Source: Enoplolaimus lenunculus (lineage: Eukaryota > Nematoda > Enoplea > Enoplida > Thoracostomopsidae). Taken from it: a stretch of 64,000 nucleotides of DNA. This document shows positions 24,814 through 36,200 of the stretch, piece after piece. Under the pieces are notes generated by a model, which saw nothing but the letters and a program-made list of their open reading frames with translations, ran no database searches and was not told where the DNA came from. The translations under genes were made by a program, and so were the position numbers. The DNA lies in contig JASANG010003494.1 in the NCBI GenBank assembly GCA_030248215.1, positions 424,368-488,367 on the forward strand. Direction: 5' to 3'. Position 1 is the stretch's first letter. Every line of letters begins with the position of its first letter.

Positions 24814-25549
24814 CTAATTTTTATGTCTGAAAATTTTAATTAAACAAATTGCTCAGTTTTTGAATGACATGTGAATAAACCAATGTCAGTTCCGTACATG
24901 GTAGCGATAATTGAACACACGACTAATGAATGTGTTCTAAAACAGCAATTGATAATTTATCTTAAAGGTGAAATATCTGTGATGTGCAAAAGTTGCATTC
25001 TATAACACTGATAACATTTTCTGTTTAAACTTTGATTGTGTTGTGGAATGGATTTTTCTTTCTGCGTCTAGCGTACAATATTTAACGTAAATGATGCATA
25101 ATTCAGAAAGAACTATAATTCGCTATCTGAATTGATTCATTAATTGATTGAAATATACAATGGAGTCCAGGAATGAGTGTAAAACATTGCGCTAACCTTA
25201 TCCAAATCTTAAAATCAGCATTTGAAATGTCACAAAATAATTTTGGGTTAATGTATTTTGCTGGCTACAGGTCAAACCGCAAAGAATCGAAAAATAACCC
25301 TTTTACGGTCAAAAGTATCCTTCGAAGGTGAAACAAATTTTGCAGCTTGCTATTAGGCTCGCTCGTATAAAAAACTCTTACAAATTCTTATTGCCCCGCG
25401 AACTTGAAATGCTGGCTAAACGTCGTTGGTATATAACGCAAGCCTAAACCTAAGCCTAAGTAAAGCTTCACAACTGCGCTAATATGTCGTGTTTTTTGGG
25501 TTCACAAGAGTACGTAAATATTGCAACATTTTCCACCAAAGTCCGGTGA

Positions 25550-25745
25550 GCCATGTATAGAACAGGGCCAGATCGTTTTCCGGAGGGGCTATAATAGAGT
25601 CAGATTAAGCTTTAGACTAATTTTTTTGCTTAAACCTAGGCTTAGGCTTAGGAATATGCTCATCCATACGCTTAGGCTTAGGCTCAGGCTTAGGCTTAGG
25701 AGTACGCTTATATAACACTGTTCCGGCCCTGTTCTATACACGGGC
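25550..25745 (-). mobile_element. hAT-like MITE family A
   Basis: gccatgtatagaacagggcc start and cggccctgttctatacacgg end, with long cttaggcttagg tracts between. The two overlapping frames here, on opposite strands, encode only RLRLR or SLSLS repeats and are not genes. Confidence 0.75.
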
Positions 25746-26142
25746 AGTCCGGTTATAGAACGTATTATCAGAATGTCGCCATTCCTGCATCTATGATATA
25801 TGGCGCCTTTGGGCAAATTTTCAATCTTCTATCGACAAAATATGTCCACAAAACTCAGAAAATATTTTTTGACAACACGTCATATATAATAATAGTTAGA
25901 ATCACCATTTTAACAATATTTTGACAATCAGATTTCGCTTCACTTCCTGCTTTGGTTCCGGCTTTGACTCCAGCAAAATGTTGCCAGCCACTTCTTCATC
26001 CCCTGATTTTTCACATCCGGTGGTGCCCTGGTACTAGGAAATCAAACGCTTTCTAACTGTATCGAAAGTTTCAGTCAATCTATATTAAACCTCGGCGCGC
26101 GGTCGCAGTGGTTAAGCAGTGAACGAAACATCATTGAGATTA

Positions 26143-26868
26143 TTAAACGCTACGTCCATCTCTGACTGCAAAAACAATATTAATAATTGCAATAATAATC
26201 GCAGCTGCATGACACGCGTTTGTAGTCGTCATTGCGACTGCACTCAGACGCACGTTACAATTTTGGCACCATACCATGCGGACGCGATCGCCAAAATAGT
26301 ACGTTTCGCTATCGTAAAACGGTAACAATCCGCAACAGCAACGCATTTTAACAAATTCAACAATTTCCCACAGTAACGAAATTAACTTCAGACATGAACT
26401 CATCAAACTCGGTGCGCCAGGCATTCGAGTGATTTCGGAACAATAAATAATCAGTAGGAACGTACAGAGTGGAAATTCACCAAGAACAATAGCGCTAGTT
26501 TTCAACGATACGGTCAACGGAGTCGTCGGGTCGCCAGATCGCATAATAAATATCCATTCGACTATGTGACCAACTAAGACGACTGCAAACACTGCAGTAC
26601 CGTAGAAATAGCCATACACTGAAACGGTGCCTGGCCATGTATTATAAAATTGCATGTAGCGATAAATTTGAATCGAAAGCAGTATATCGGAGAGAACTTC
26701 GGTAAATATACAAATTAAACTGAACGAAGCTGCAACGCGCGTTGGTAACCAACGTGCGTGCGCTAGCGGTCGAGTTATTGTGAAATATCGGTAGGTTAAG
26801 TAAATTAAATAATCGAAGTCTAAATGGTGCCTGTTTTTAGGGGTAAGGTATAGTTTTCTGTACCGCAT
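26143..26868 (-). CDS. Unrecognised multipass membrane protein
   Basis: A 241-codon open frame, far longer than expected by chance in this AT-rich sequence and free of repeat matches. The protein has at least four strongly hydrophobic segments: residues about 47-70 (AASFSLICIFTEVLSDILLS), 85-110 (GYFYGTAVFAVVLVGHIVEW), 126-147 (AIVLGEFPLCTFLLIIYC) and 208-235 (AAAIIIAIINIVFAV). Polar loops separate them, so an integral membrane protein is likely. Segment 3 with its Glu-x-Pro, followed by a second amphipathic stretch (SSCLKLISLLWEIVEF), is loosely reminiscent of XK-related proteins; this is a weak resemblance and I do not claim the family. It may be a single-exon gene or one large exon; the ATG is the first in frame. 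No neighbouring exon was found. Confidence 0.55.
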   Translation of the reverse strand: MRYRKLYLTPKNRHHLDFDYLIYLTYRYFTITRPLAHARWLPTRVAASFSLICIFTEVLSDILLSIQIYRYMQFYNTWPGTVSVYGYFYGTAVFAVVLVGHIVEWIFIMRSGDPTTPLTVSLKTSAIVLGEFPLCTFLLIIYCSEITRMPGAPSLMSSCLKLISLLWEIVEFVKMRCCCGLLPFYDSETYYFGDRVRMVWCQNCNVRLSAVAMTTTNACHAAAIIIAIINIVFAVRDGRSV

Positions 26869-26998
26869 GGGACGCCGCGTGGCTCACATAGATTGTAGAT
26901 GCTCCTACTAGCAAATCCAAAAGTGAGCAGGAGGGGGTAGCAATTTTTTGTGACCAAATGGTTAGGTTCCTAACTACCGATTTTTTCCTGAGAAACTT

Positions 26999-27204
26999 GG
27001 GCCCATGTAAAGGTCAGGGGCAGAAAGGTTTTCTGTGGGACTAGAATAGAGTAATTTAAGCTTTGGACTATTTTTTGCATGGCTTAGGCTTTGGCTTAGG
27101 CTTGGGAATCTGCTCATTCTTATGCTTAGGTATAGGCTTAGGTTTAGGCTTAGTTATAGGAATATGCTTATAATACTGTTCCGCCCCTGTTCTTTACATT
27201 GGCC
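26999..27204 (-). mobile_element. hAT-like MITE family B
   Basis: GGCCCATGTAAAGGTCAGGG start and CCCTGTTCTTTACATTGGCC end. The flanks gaaacttg and gaaacttt give a 7-of-8 target duplication. The interior is gcttaggctt tracts interrupted by ggaatatgctcattcttac. Confidence 0.78.
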
Positions 27205-27261
27205 GAAACTTTCCAAACAAATAGATAGTTTACGGTAAATATTGCATTTGATAATTTTTGC

Positions 27262-27875
27262 GGCCAATGTTACTTTTAAGGCCGTAACAGTAGATTAAGC
27301 GTATTCTTAAGCCTAAGCCTAAACCTAAGCGTTGTAAAAGCGTAAGCCTAAGCCTAAGCAAAAAAATGTGGTCTAGAATGTAAGCCTACTCTTTTATAGA
27401 GCCGCCACAACCCGGGACGGCCCTAAAAGTAACATGGGTCATTTTTTCCAACCCGAACCCCGTCAGAAATTTAGGAATCCACCACTGAATGCTCAACGCG
27501 AGCGTATTCCTAAGTCTAAAAGCCTAAGCCTAAGCCTAAGCCTAAGCAAAAAATGTAGTCTAGAGTGTAAGCCTACTCTTTTACAGAGCCGCCACAACCC
27601 GGGACGGCCCTAAAAGTAACATGGGTCATTTTTGCCAACCCGAACCCCGTCAGAAATTTAGGAATCCACCACTGAATGCTCAACGCGAGCGTATTCCTAA
27701 GTCTAAAAACCTAAGCCTAAGCCTAAGCCTAAGCAAAAAATGTAGTCTAGAATGTAAGCCTACTCTTTACAGAGCCGCCACAACCCGGGACGGCCCTAAA
27801 AGTAACATGGGCCATTTTTGCCAATCCGAACCCTGTCAGAAATTTAGGAATCCACCACTGAATGCTCAACGCGAC
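27262..27875 (+). repeat. Tandemly amplified family C MITE plus flank (about 187-bp unit)
   Basis: A family C element starts at 27,262 (ggccaatgttacttttaagg). Its right end plus about 62 bp of flank (cgaaccccgtcagaaattta...ctgaatgctcaacgcga) is then repeated head to tail: the catggg junctions are at 27,433, 27,620 and 27,806. Units differ at a handful of positions, so amplification is recent. Each unit keeps the TTAGGC-type tract and the gccgccacaacccgggacgg block. Confidence 0.8.
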
Positions 27876-27989
27876 CCCGTGTGTTTCATCAAAACAATTT
27901 CCTGACATGACGTGCGACGACGCGCGCCTGCGAGTATAGTACAAGTCAACGCTAAAAATAATCTTGCACGCCACCGAGATTTATGTTCG

Positions 27990-28110
27990 TTCACGCTCAG
28001 GCTTAGGTTAAAGATGGTGGCAAAAATTTAGGCTAAGGCTTAGGTTTAGACAAGGCGTTGGAAACTTAAGCCTAAGGCTTAACTGATACCTGATTCTGAG
28101 CCTAAACCTT
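27990..28110. repeat. Degenerate TTAGGC-type inverted tract
   Basis: gctcaggcttaggtt and taggctaaggcttaggttta face cttaagcctaaggctta and gagcctaaacc. No termini of the known families are visible. Confidence 0.4.
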
Positions 28111-28418
28111 GCAATGGGAAAGAGAACAGGAGCCGCTAAATCATTGCTTAATTTCTTTCATACTCTACACGCAAGTTCCAGTTTTATTTTAGAATATTTC
28201 ATCATGCGAAAATTTAGGCTTAAACACAGTGTAAACAGTGTGTAAACGGAAAGTAGAATATCAACCAAAACAGAAACGAATAGTGATTGAAAAACGGAAA
28301 ACGGATACTGAAGTTTCAAAATTTCAAATATTTTTATTTTTCCGCTAATAAAATTGACGCACGCCAATATTTATGTGGATTTTAAAAATTATAAAAATAG
28401 CAGTTGTTGTCATACTTT

Positions 28419-28614
28419 GGCCAATGTAAAGAACAGGGGCGGAACAGCATTGTACACATATTCCTAAGCCTAAACTTAAGCCTAAGCCTAAGCGTATGAA
28501 TGATCATATTCCTAAACCTAAGCCCAAGCAAAGCAAAAAAATTAGTCTGAAGCTTAAGCTTACTCGTTTCTAGTCCCACAGAAAAATGTTTCGCCCCTGA
28601 TCTTTACACGGGTC
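28419..28614 (+). mobile_element. hAT-like MITE family B
   Basis: GGCCAATGTAAAGAACAGGG start and cgcccctgatctttacacgg end, with cctaagcctaag tracts on the plus strand and the conserved cttaagcttactc segment. 196 bp. Confidence 0.78.
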
Positions 28615-28977
28615 CAAAACTTTTAAGGTTTCGGATGAATTTTATACTTTTATATTTCAAATCGCACAATTCATACAGCAAATTTGTAATCAAAAGTTGA
28701 GGCGATTTGTACGCAATTTACAACTAGTTATTATCATAAAAATAACGGAATTTCCGGTATTTCGGCAACAGAAACGAAAACGAACACATATTTTTCCGGA
28801 ACCTAACGTGGAACGAGTATCCGGGTACATCATGCAATCTACATCAACGGCTGTCGCCTTTTGAGCTAAGGCTCATACGTTTGGTCCTAAAACCAGGCTG
28901 GTTAGTAGAGATAGAACACGCTTTGGAAGTTTTCAAAGCTACAAACCCACTGTAAATAATACTTGGTTAGGTATTTC

Positions 28978-29188
28978 CGCCAATGTAAAGAACAAGGACG
29001 GAACAGTATTATAAGCGTATTCCTTAACCTAAGTCTAAGCCTAAGCCTAAGCGTAAGAACGAGCATATTTCTAAGCCTAAGCCTAAGCCTAAGCCTATTG
29101 AGCAAAGCAAAAAAATAGTCTAAAGCTTAAGGTTTACTCTATTCCAGTCCCACAAAAAAACGTTGCGCCCTTGATCTTCACATGGGCC
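28978..29188 (+). mobile_element. hAT-like MITE family B (8-bp TSD)
   Basis: Flanked by GGTATTTC on both sides (28,970-28,977 and about 29,190-29,197). Starts cgccaatgtaaagaacaagg and ends ttgatcttcacatgggcc. It holds a run of five cctaag units. Confidence 0.8.
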
Positions 29189-29639
29189 GGGTATTTCAAA
29201 CGAGTGTTCTTGTTCTCTGAGGATACCTGGGTTTTATCAGGGTAAATAGAGCAAGCATTTACAAAACTTTTCTTTTTAAATCAATAAACGTTTAAATTTA
29301 CATTTATAATTGGTCAAAAAACAAATATAAGGCACGTGTTATTAATACACTTAAACAGTTAATCAAATTTACAACAATGAAACGCTGATTGGAAACAAAA
29401 ATGATTAATAGCAACAAGAACTTTACACCTGTTAAACGATTCAACGCTCAAACGAATTTCATATCAATTTAAAACAGATATAAACTACATATATGTTGTA
29501 TCCCACTGTCAATATCTTCAATCGCATAAACACCCTTTTGGGGCACATGACCTCATCCACAGATTGATTGGATACAGGGTTAAATCGTATTTCATCCTCA
29601 AAACAAGACCTCACCTACAGCGGTCATAAAGTGCTACTG

Positions 29640-30300
29640 CAATGCAAAAAATGGTGAATCAAATTGATTCTCTTCGAAATAGGCTTTTCGAGACTACACA
29701 AACTGCGTCAAAACCTAATTCGCCAGAGTCAAATTCGACTCACCGGTTTTTCGGGACTTCACAAACTGAGTCAAATTCAAATCTGCCAGAGTCAAATTCG
29801 ACTCACCGGCTTTTCGGGACTACACAAACTGAGTCAAATTCGAATCCGCCAGAGTAAAATTCGACTCACCGGTTTTTCGGGACTTCACAAACTGAGTCAA
29901 ATTCGAATCTGCCAGAGTGAAATTCGACTCACCGGCATTTCGGGACTACACAAACTGAGTCAAATTCGAATTCGCCAGAGTCAAATTCGACTCACCGGTT
30001 TTTCGGGACTACACAAACTGAGTCAAATTCGAATCTGCCAGAGTCATATTCGACTCACCGGTTTTTCGGGACTTCACAAACTGAGTCAAATTCGAATCCA
30101 CCAGAGTCAAATTCGACTCACCGGTTTTTCGGGACTTCACAAACTGAGTCAAATTCGAATCTGCCAGAGTCATATTCGACTCACTGAGCGGTAAGTCGAA
30201 TTTGACTCTGGTGGAGTCGAATTTGACTAAAAGTTGGTGTATATAGTCCGGAATAGTCTATTTCGGAGGGAATCAATTTGACTCATCATTTTTTGCAGTG
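29640..30300. mobile_element. Mariner-like MITE family D with expanded 63-bp internal array
   Basis: Family D ends: tgcaaaaaatggtgaatcaa at the left, and a right end of actcatca followed by ttttttgcagtg. Between them about eight direct copies of a 63-bp unit (tttttcgggacttcacaaac...) run from about 29,687 to 30,190. Because 63 is divisible by three, the array holds a 176-codon open frame of 21-residue repeats. The other copies lack the array. Confidence 0.8.
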
Positions 30301-30702
30301 TGGGGATAACGCGAAGACCTTGGCGAATAGCAAAGAATCACAATCGCTCAGATTGGACCCTCGGTGTATCATATTTAGATTTCTGAGACCCATATGACGG
30401 TGAAATACACGTAATCTCGACGAATCAGGAATGGGAGACTAGCTCTCGGTCTCGGGAAACGGCGGAACTTGGTATATCAAGGTCTCGATTTTTTAAGTAT
30501 GACACACGTAAACATGTATTAAAAGAATCTTCTACGTCATAAAGATCAATAGAGTTAGTTGATTCGGTATCGAAAAACTTTAACACAAAACTGACAGATA
30601 ACGGAAATAAACTAATCTCTAAAAGCAAGTTTAACAGGCTTGAGAATAACCGACTGAATCTAAACACCCAAGAGGCCAACGAAGTTGTTTTTTACACGAG
30701 GC

Positions 30703-30881
30703 GGCTCATGTAGAGAACAGGGCCGGATTTTTTTCACTCGGGGCTGTAATAGAGTCAGTTTAAGCTACAGCCGAAACTTTTTGCTTTAGCCTTTAGGATT
30801 AGGCTTAGGAATATCCTCATTCTTACGCTTAGGTTTATAAATATGCTTATACTACTGTTCCGGCCCTGTTCTATACATGGG
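30703..30881 (-). mobile_element. hAT-like MITE family A (perfect 8-bp TSD)
   Basis: Perfect target duplication CACGAGGC at 30,695-30,702 and 30,882-30,889. Starts ggctcatgtagagaacaggg and ends cggccctgttctatacatgg followed by gcc. Interior gcttaggaatat and cttacgcttaggtt. Confidence 0.85.
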
Positions 30882-32147
30882 CCCACGAGGCTATGCGGAC
30901 CCGAACTGAAATCTTTCTTTTACGTCCCTGCTCAAAACAATTAAAAAAGTCTCTTAAAACATTGAAATTAACAGTGCACTGTTGCAAACAGGTGGAAAAA
31001 ACTTGGTTCAAACCACAAAAATAATCGTAAATATTGAGAAAAACGGAGGTAAAATATGCTGGACAACGTGCATCTCGATTTGTTTTATTTTATGGAGGAA
31101 GGAGTTAAAACCTATACGATGTAGTAAATATATTTATCAAACCAAACGCTGCATTTATGATGCGGTTTTATTTGATGTATGTTTGTGAAAGATGCAAAAG
31201 TTAAAAAATTTGGCCTATGTATGATTATAAGTGTCTGAATTCTATACGTTTTAAACATTTCCCGTTTTCCAAACAAAACCTATCGTTCAGGATTTGCCTA
31301 GTTACCAACACAGGAAAAATCTCAAGCGTTTAAATTTAAAACTTTCACTGCTCCCGTTTTCCTAACAAAATCTGCTTTCAGACCAGGGTGCAACCAGAGC
31401 CGAAGGTCAACGAAGCTTACCGGAGCCGGAGGTGAGGTGAAATTAGGTAGTAAACATGAAGGTTAATTAGTTAATTTCAGCCAATATCTGCAATATATTT
31501 TAAGTTGTTTGGTTACGCTAATTTTTTGCGAAATTTCGGAAATTTTCCTGAAAATTGACAAAAGTAAAACGAAACGCGCTAAACACATAAATGTTGCACA
31601 ATTATGCAAAATTTTATTAAAAATTCTACCATAACCGGAGGCAGACCTGTTGTTGTACGCTAACGACAAGTGTTAGCATAAATTTGTGCAAAAATTAGTT
31701 TTAAAGTTATTTTACAATATTCAATCGCAGTATAGAATACGATATTTCCTACATTCGATTTAAATTGTTCAAAATTCTTTGCAACACGGAAACATCCAAT
31801 TTCGTTCGAAATCCATTTCAACAGTGCGAGTACTTTAAAGCACAGTATGTTAACATCCAAAACGCAATGGACCCCTACATAAGATTTAACAATTTCCGCC
31901 GCTGCAACTACTACGATTAAGTATTCTAACATCGCTCACACAATGTAAAACGCGTTTCATTTACTTGTTTAACACCAGTTAATTTGCCACCAGAAAAAAT
32001 ATTGAATTTAGTTTGAATAAAATATCTGATCCATGATACTTTTAGAACCGTTCGTTTTCTCGCACAACTTAATTCAAGAGTAGGATTCGATTTTAGATTA
32101 TTTCTGCTTACAAGTAGGTCGATGCAAGGGTTAACATTCATTTCTAG

Positions 32148-32356
32148 ACTTAGGCTTTAAAATATGCTTAATCTTGAATTACTGCTCTAAAAGTTACATC
32201 GGCCTAAGGCAGTATACAGATCAAAGGCGGACCATTTCTCGCACGACTGCAATAAAGTAAGCTTAAGCTTTAATCTAATTCGTTTGCTTAGGCTTTAGCT
32301 TTAGACATCTTTACCCTACTTACGAAAATGCTTACGGCGCTCTTCTATAAATTGGA
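32148..32356 (-). mobile_element. Adjacent truncated family C and diverged family B relics
   Basis: 32,148-32,204 resembles the right half of family C (cttaatcttgaattactgct, then aaaagttacatcggcc). 32,201-32,356 resembles family B (ggcggaccatttctcgcacg and gtaagcttaagctttaatct), with degraded right end. Confidence 0.45.
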
Positions 32357-32922
32357 CAGGCTTGATTTCTACAAAATAGCAGGTGGTAATAGCTAATAGC
32401 ACCTTAAAGCACAGGTTGAAAGTAAATCAAAACAAAAAGCTTTGCTCACTTGATGCCAGGTTTTGTAAAGTTTTCCTGTAAGACCATGGATTACACGGTC
32501 AATTTATTCAGTTGTAACGTAAAGTTTACCAAACCCGGGCATGTGGTAGTTGAGTAACCGACTATTATGGTGTAATTGACAACTTCGCTTACAATCAGTG
32601 CCGAACTATAACAACCACAACTAAATTTCAAGTTTAAGAAAACGAACAAATAACATATTAAATAAACATCCGAAAACTTAACACAATAATTCATACAAAA
32701 AAATCTATTGCAGGTACGCAGCAGGAAAGTTGTTTTCATGGACAAAAAATTCAGATACAACAAATCAAAAATGAAAAAAGCTAAGGCTTAGACACAACCC
32801 TTAATCCAAATGAAATTACGAGAATTTACACAAGAAATAATGCAATTTATTACTTTTACTTCGAAAAACCTTCCTGTAACGCTGATATTCAAATTCAAAA
32901 TACAAAACTAATTTTGATTCAT

Positions 32923-33100
32923 GGTCCGTATTCTCAAATTGCTATACCAGTATTCGTAATCATAAAACATGTACGTAAATTGATGCACATCTGAAAGGCG
33001 AGCGCTGCCATAGATACAGTTTTAAACTCTACGAGGTGATTGTAGGTTTAAGAGCGTCAATACTGATAATATGTGCTACAGACAGTTGAGAATACGACCC
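32923..33100. mobile_element. MITE family J, diverged copy
   Basis: Inverted ends ggtccgtattctcaaattg and cagttgagaatacgacc. It lies about 100 bp downstream of the importin stop codon, so it may be transcribed in that 3' untranslated region. Confidence 0.5.
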
Positions 33101-33203
33101 TTTTGTATTACATTATCGACAATCCTGGACTGCTATGTACTGAACACCCATGTATTGCAGTTATAAAGCAAATCTCCGAGCGGCACGTATGTACCAGCAC
33201 CCA

Positions 33204-36200
33204 CTAGCCAAACGCATTTCCACCACCAAAATTAAATGACTGAGGTATTTCTTGGTTTGCAAATTGATATCCACCAACTAATTCGATTTTCTTGGATTCT
33301 GCAAAAAAGAAGAAAAAAATTAAGCAATTTATAAGGGGAAAACAAATCTAGATACATATCGCAGAAGCCAAAACACAACTAAATCACGAACATAACAAAA
33401 TTCGCACGCGATCATAACTTCGCAAAACCAATAGACGCAATCGTGTCCTGGACTCAGAGGGCAAGACGCGGCAGGGAGAGCAATCTGGCGACATGGTTTA
33501 AACGGTTCAGCCTCCAGAAGAAGGCAAATGACGTAAAACATGCTTTTGTATTTTATAAAATTACAGTTCGAAATTTCCATAGCCACACGCATAACAGTGT
33601 AGAAACAGTAATATAAAAGTATCTGATAATTTAAATGAAATACCCGCCGCCGCAGCACGTTTATCGGCCAACTGAAAAATAGTTTTAATTTTTTCTTGTT
33701 GTTCTGGAGTCAATTGAGAACACAGCATCATACACCAGTCTTGCTCTTCTTGTAATACTGAAATTTACAAACCAAACTGCAAAACTGAATATTTATAATC
33801 CAAACTGAATCGTAATAGGCTGACTTAAAGGTTTCAAGGGAAAGGGATTCCACCGCCAGTAGGCATGTTTCGCGTTTTCGATTTTTTTCTTACATCAAGT
33901 GAAAACGGTGAATTGCAAACGGGAGAACATTACAACCGGCAGAAACGGACCAAAATGACACTGACCAAATACAAAAGAGCACCTAGAGCATCAAGGACCT
34001 ATCCGACCACATGTCATCCCCATAGAATCATCTCAAATTTGTTCGCTATGTATGTACCTCGCTTGAACACAATGTATTCGTCAATATCGCAATCTTCTCG
34101 ATCCAGCGGCGTATCGTACGGTTCCAGGTCTGTCTCGTACAAATCGTCGTCCCCCCCGGCACTCGCATCACTATTATAGTCCCCGTCTTCGGCACCATTA
34201 CCACTATCTTTCTCCTAAACAACGACTAACAGCTCTATCACCAAAATAATCTAACTGCCAAAACAACTGCGTAATAACGTTTATAACATGAAAACCGAAA
34301 CATTTTTTCAAGCTATACACAGAGCCTCCTTCAGCAAATCCACTCAGCCGATTGGCTACAAACGCATAATCTTTTCGATACTTTGACTTCACACTAAGTC
34401 ACAAAATGATATCCGAAATTTATACTTGTAAAACAATCATATTAAAACCCAAAACTCGCTGATATTGAAACTACAAGCTCGATAAACGTGTGCCGGAAAG
34501 TTTGTCCTCCACAACGCACGCTCACTGTCCCTGATTAGCACTTACCATTTGCTGCAACATCTCAATATACGCGTTATCGTCATCATCAATAGCATCTTCG
34601 TCGCTAGCCAGACCACCTGAATAACATAAACTTTTGTTAAGTTTTCAAATGCAAATTATATTTAAGCGATTGCAGTAACGCTTAAATGGATATAGTTTAT
34701 GTTCCCAAAGCCCTCTAACTTTGTAATATACCCCACTGGTTCGAAATATTGCGTGTTCGGTCGTATGTCAACAATCAGTCGTTACCATAGGGTCACATGT
34801 AGGATCAATCAAGTGCGAATATTTGCCATTTTAATATTCTCGATTGGCTGATTCGAAATATTTGCCATAAATTTAGGGCGACGTACCGTCAATTTCATCA
34901 GCATCATCATCGTCGTCTTCTTCATCATCCGAATCATCATCGACGTCACTATCTGCGTTTTCTCGAGCAGCTTTCGCTAAATCAGGAATTGAATTTTTAC
35001 CGGAACAGAAACAACAAAGGACATCAGAATTTGCGTAATTTTTCAGCAAATTAGTGTTTCACAAATTAAAAAGCTGTCAAAAAAGCCTTATACTGATTTT
35101 TAGTAATTACATACATCATCAAACCTTTACCTATAAAAGGATGCTCAGCCAAATTAGTTTAGACCTAAAATTTAATCAATTGATAACTGCCGTAATATTC
35201 TTTACCCCAATTTCTAAATCAATACCTTTGTAAGCATTTTGCAAACCATCAAACAGCATAATACAAACTGGTAGGAGTTGTCCAGCAATTTCCGGCTGGG
35301 CCAGCTCTGCAGGACGTGGTTTGACAGTCATAAGTGTCATGAGGCCGAGAATGCACATACGACGATCGTGAAGGCTTAAAATACAAAATAAAACATAAAT
35401 GAAATTATAAGAACAATCACACGCTTAGCCTTTACTAGCTAGCGCGCATAAAAACAAAATATTTCCTTACCAATTCATCTATAAATTACAACTACTGTTT
35501 CGGCCAATAAATTATAACAATTAAAAGGTCTAGCTGCACACATAACGGTTTCAAACAGAATATATACAGTAAATATTCCATAATCTTTTGCAATTCTTTA
35601 TTAATATACGTCAATTGCTTGGCAAACTAAATCAAAATAAAAAAGTTTTAATTAAACAAAATTTAAACAAAAACATCAAAAAATATTTAAATCATCAAAT
35701 TTAAGGTCCACATTGTCGAATGCGTGCCAAATGCGTATAGTATCTATCACTAACGAGAGGTTTTCAAACTGACGATGTCCTATAAGTGCTGATCTTAAAA
35801 CTGGTACAGATGTGGAACAATTCTAAAGCAAAAATGTACTGAATTTTAAACCTCACCATTCCCTGGTTCGCACAAACTGGTGATAAGTGCTATGCACACT
35901 TGAGAATACAAGCTCAGGATCATACAATCTCTCACCCTAAAAAGCAGTCCGCATCTTCGAGCCATTGTCGAATAAAACGATCAAGAATTGATGTTTCAGG
36001 ATTGGTTGTCGCTTGAATATTCGATAAAATGTGAAAAAATAACGTTGGATTATAATATAGCGCAGCGATAAGGACCTAAAACATAATCGTCGACAAACTG
36101 ACTTACTTTTACAAGGTGCACCCAGTTTGGCGTCATCATGGATATTTTTGAAAATAATAGAAGTCTGCAAATAGCATCTAAGCCCATTGCATGTAAAATT

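Larger units (their letters stand above)
30890..33203. other. No gene recognised; scattered repeat relics
   Basis: 31,240-31,380 carries gttttaaacatttcccg and aactttcactgctcccg blocks related to the palindrome inside the element at 24,144. Short minus-strand frames at 31,463-32,141 and 32,491-32,763 have no supporting splice sites or recognisable residues. The 3' untranslated region of the importin gene should begin just below 33,204; no unambiguous polyadenylation signal was picked. Confidence 0.4.

Noticed and set aside
25521-25816. RLRLRLR and SLSLSLS type short ORFs, here and at 27,621, 28,902, 51,058 and 56,028
   Set aside because: These are translations of TTAGGC-type tracts within MITEs.
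26119-26325. 68-codon plus-strand ORF with Cys/His residues
   Set aside because: Antisense shadow of the 241-codon membrane ORF.
29664-30194. 176-codon ORF of 21-residue repeats
   Set aside because: It is the 63-bp minisatellite inside a MITE; the repeat is equally open in a second frame, and other copies of the element lack it.
31463-32141. Chain of three short minus-strand frames, one hydrophobic
   Set aside because: Overlapping frames do not join through plausible splice sites, and no conserved residues are recognisable.
33865-34179. 104-codon plus-strand ORF
   Set aside because: It is the antisense shadow of the acidic-region exon (34,058-34,214) of the importin gene.
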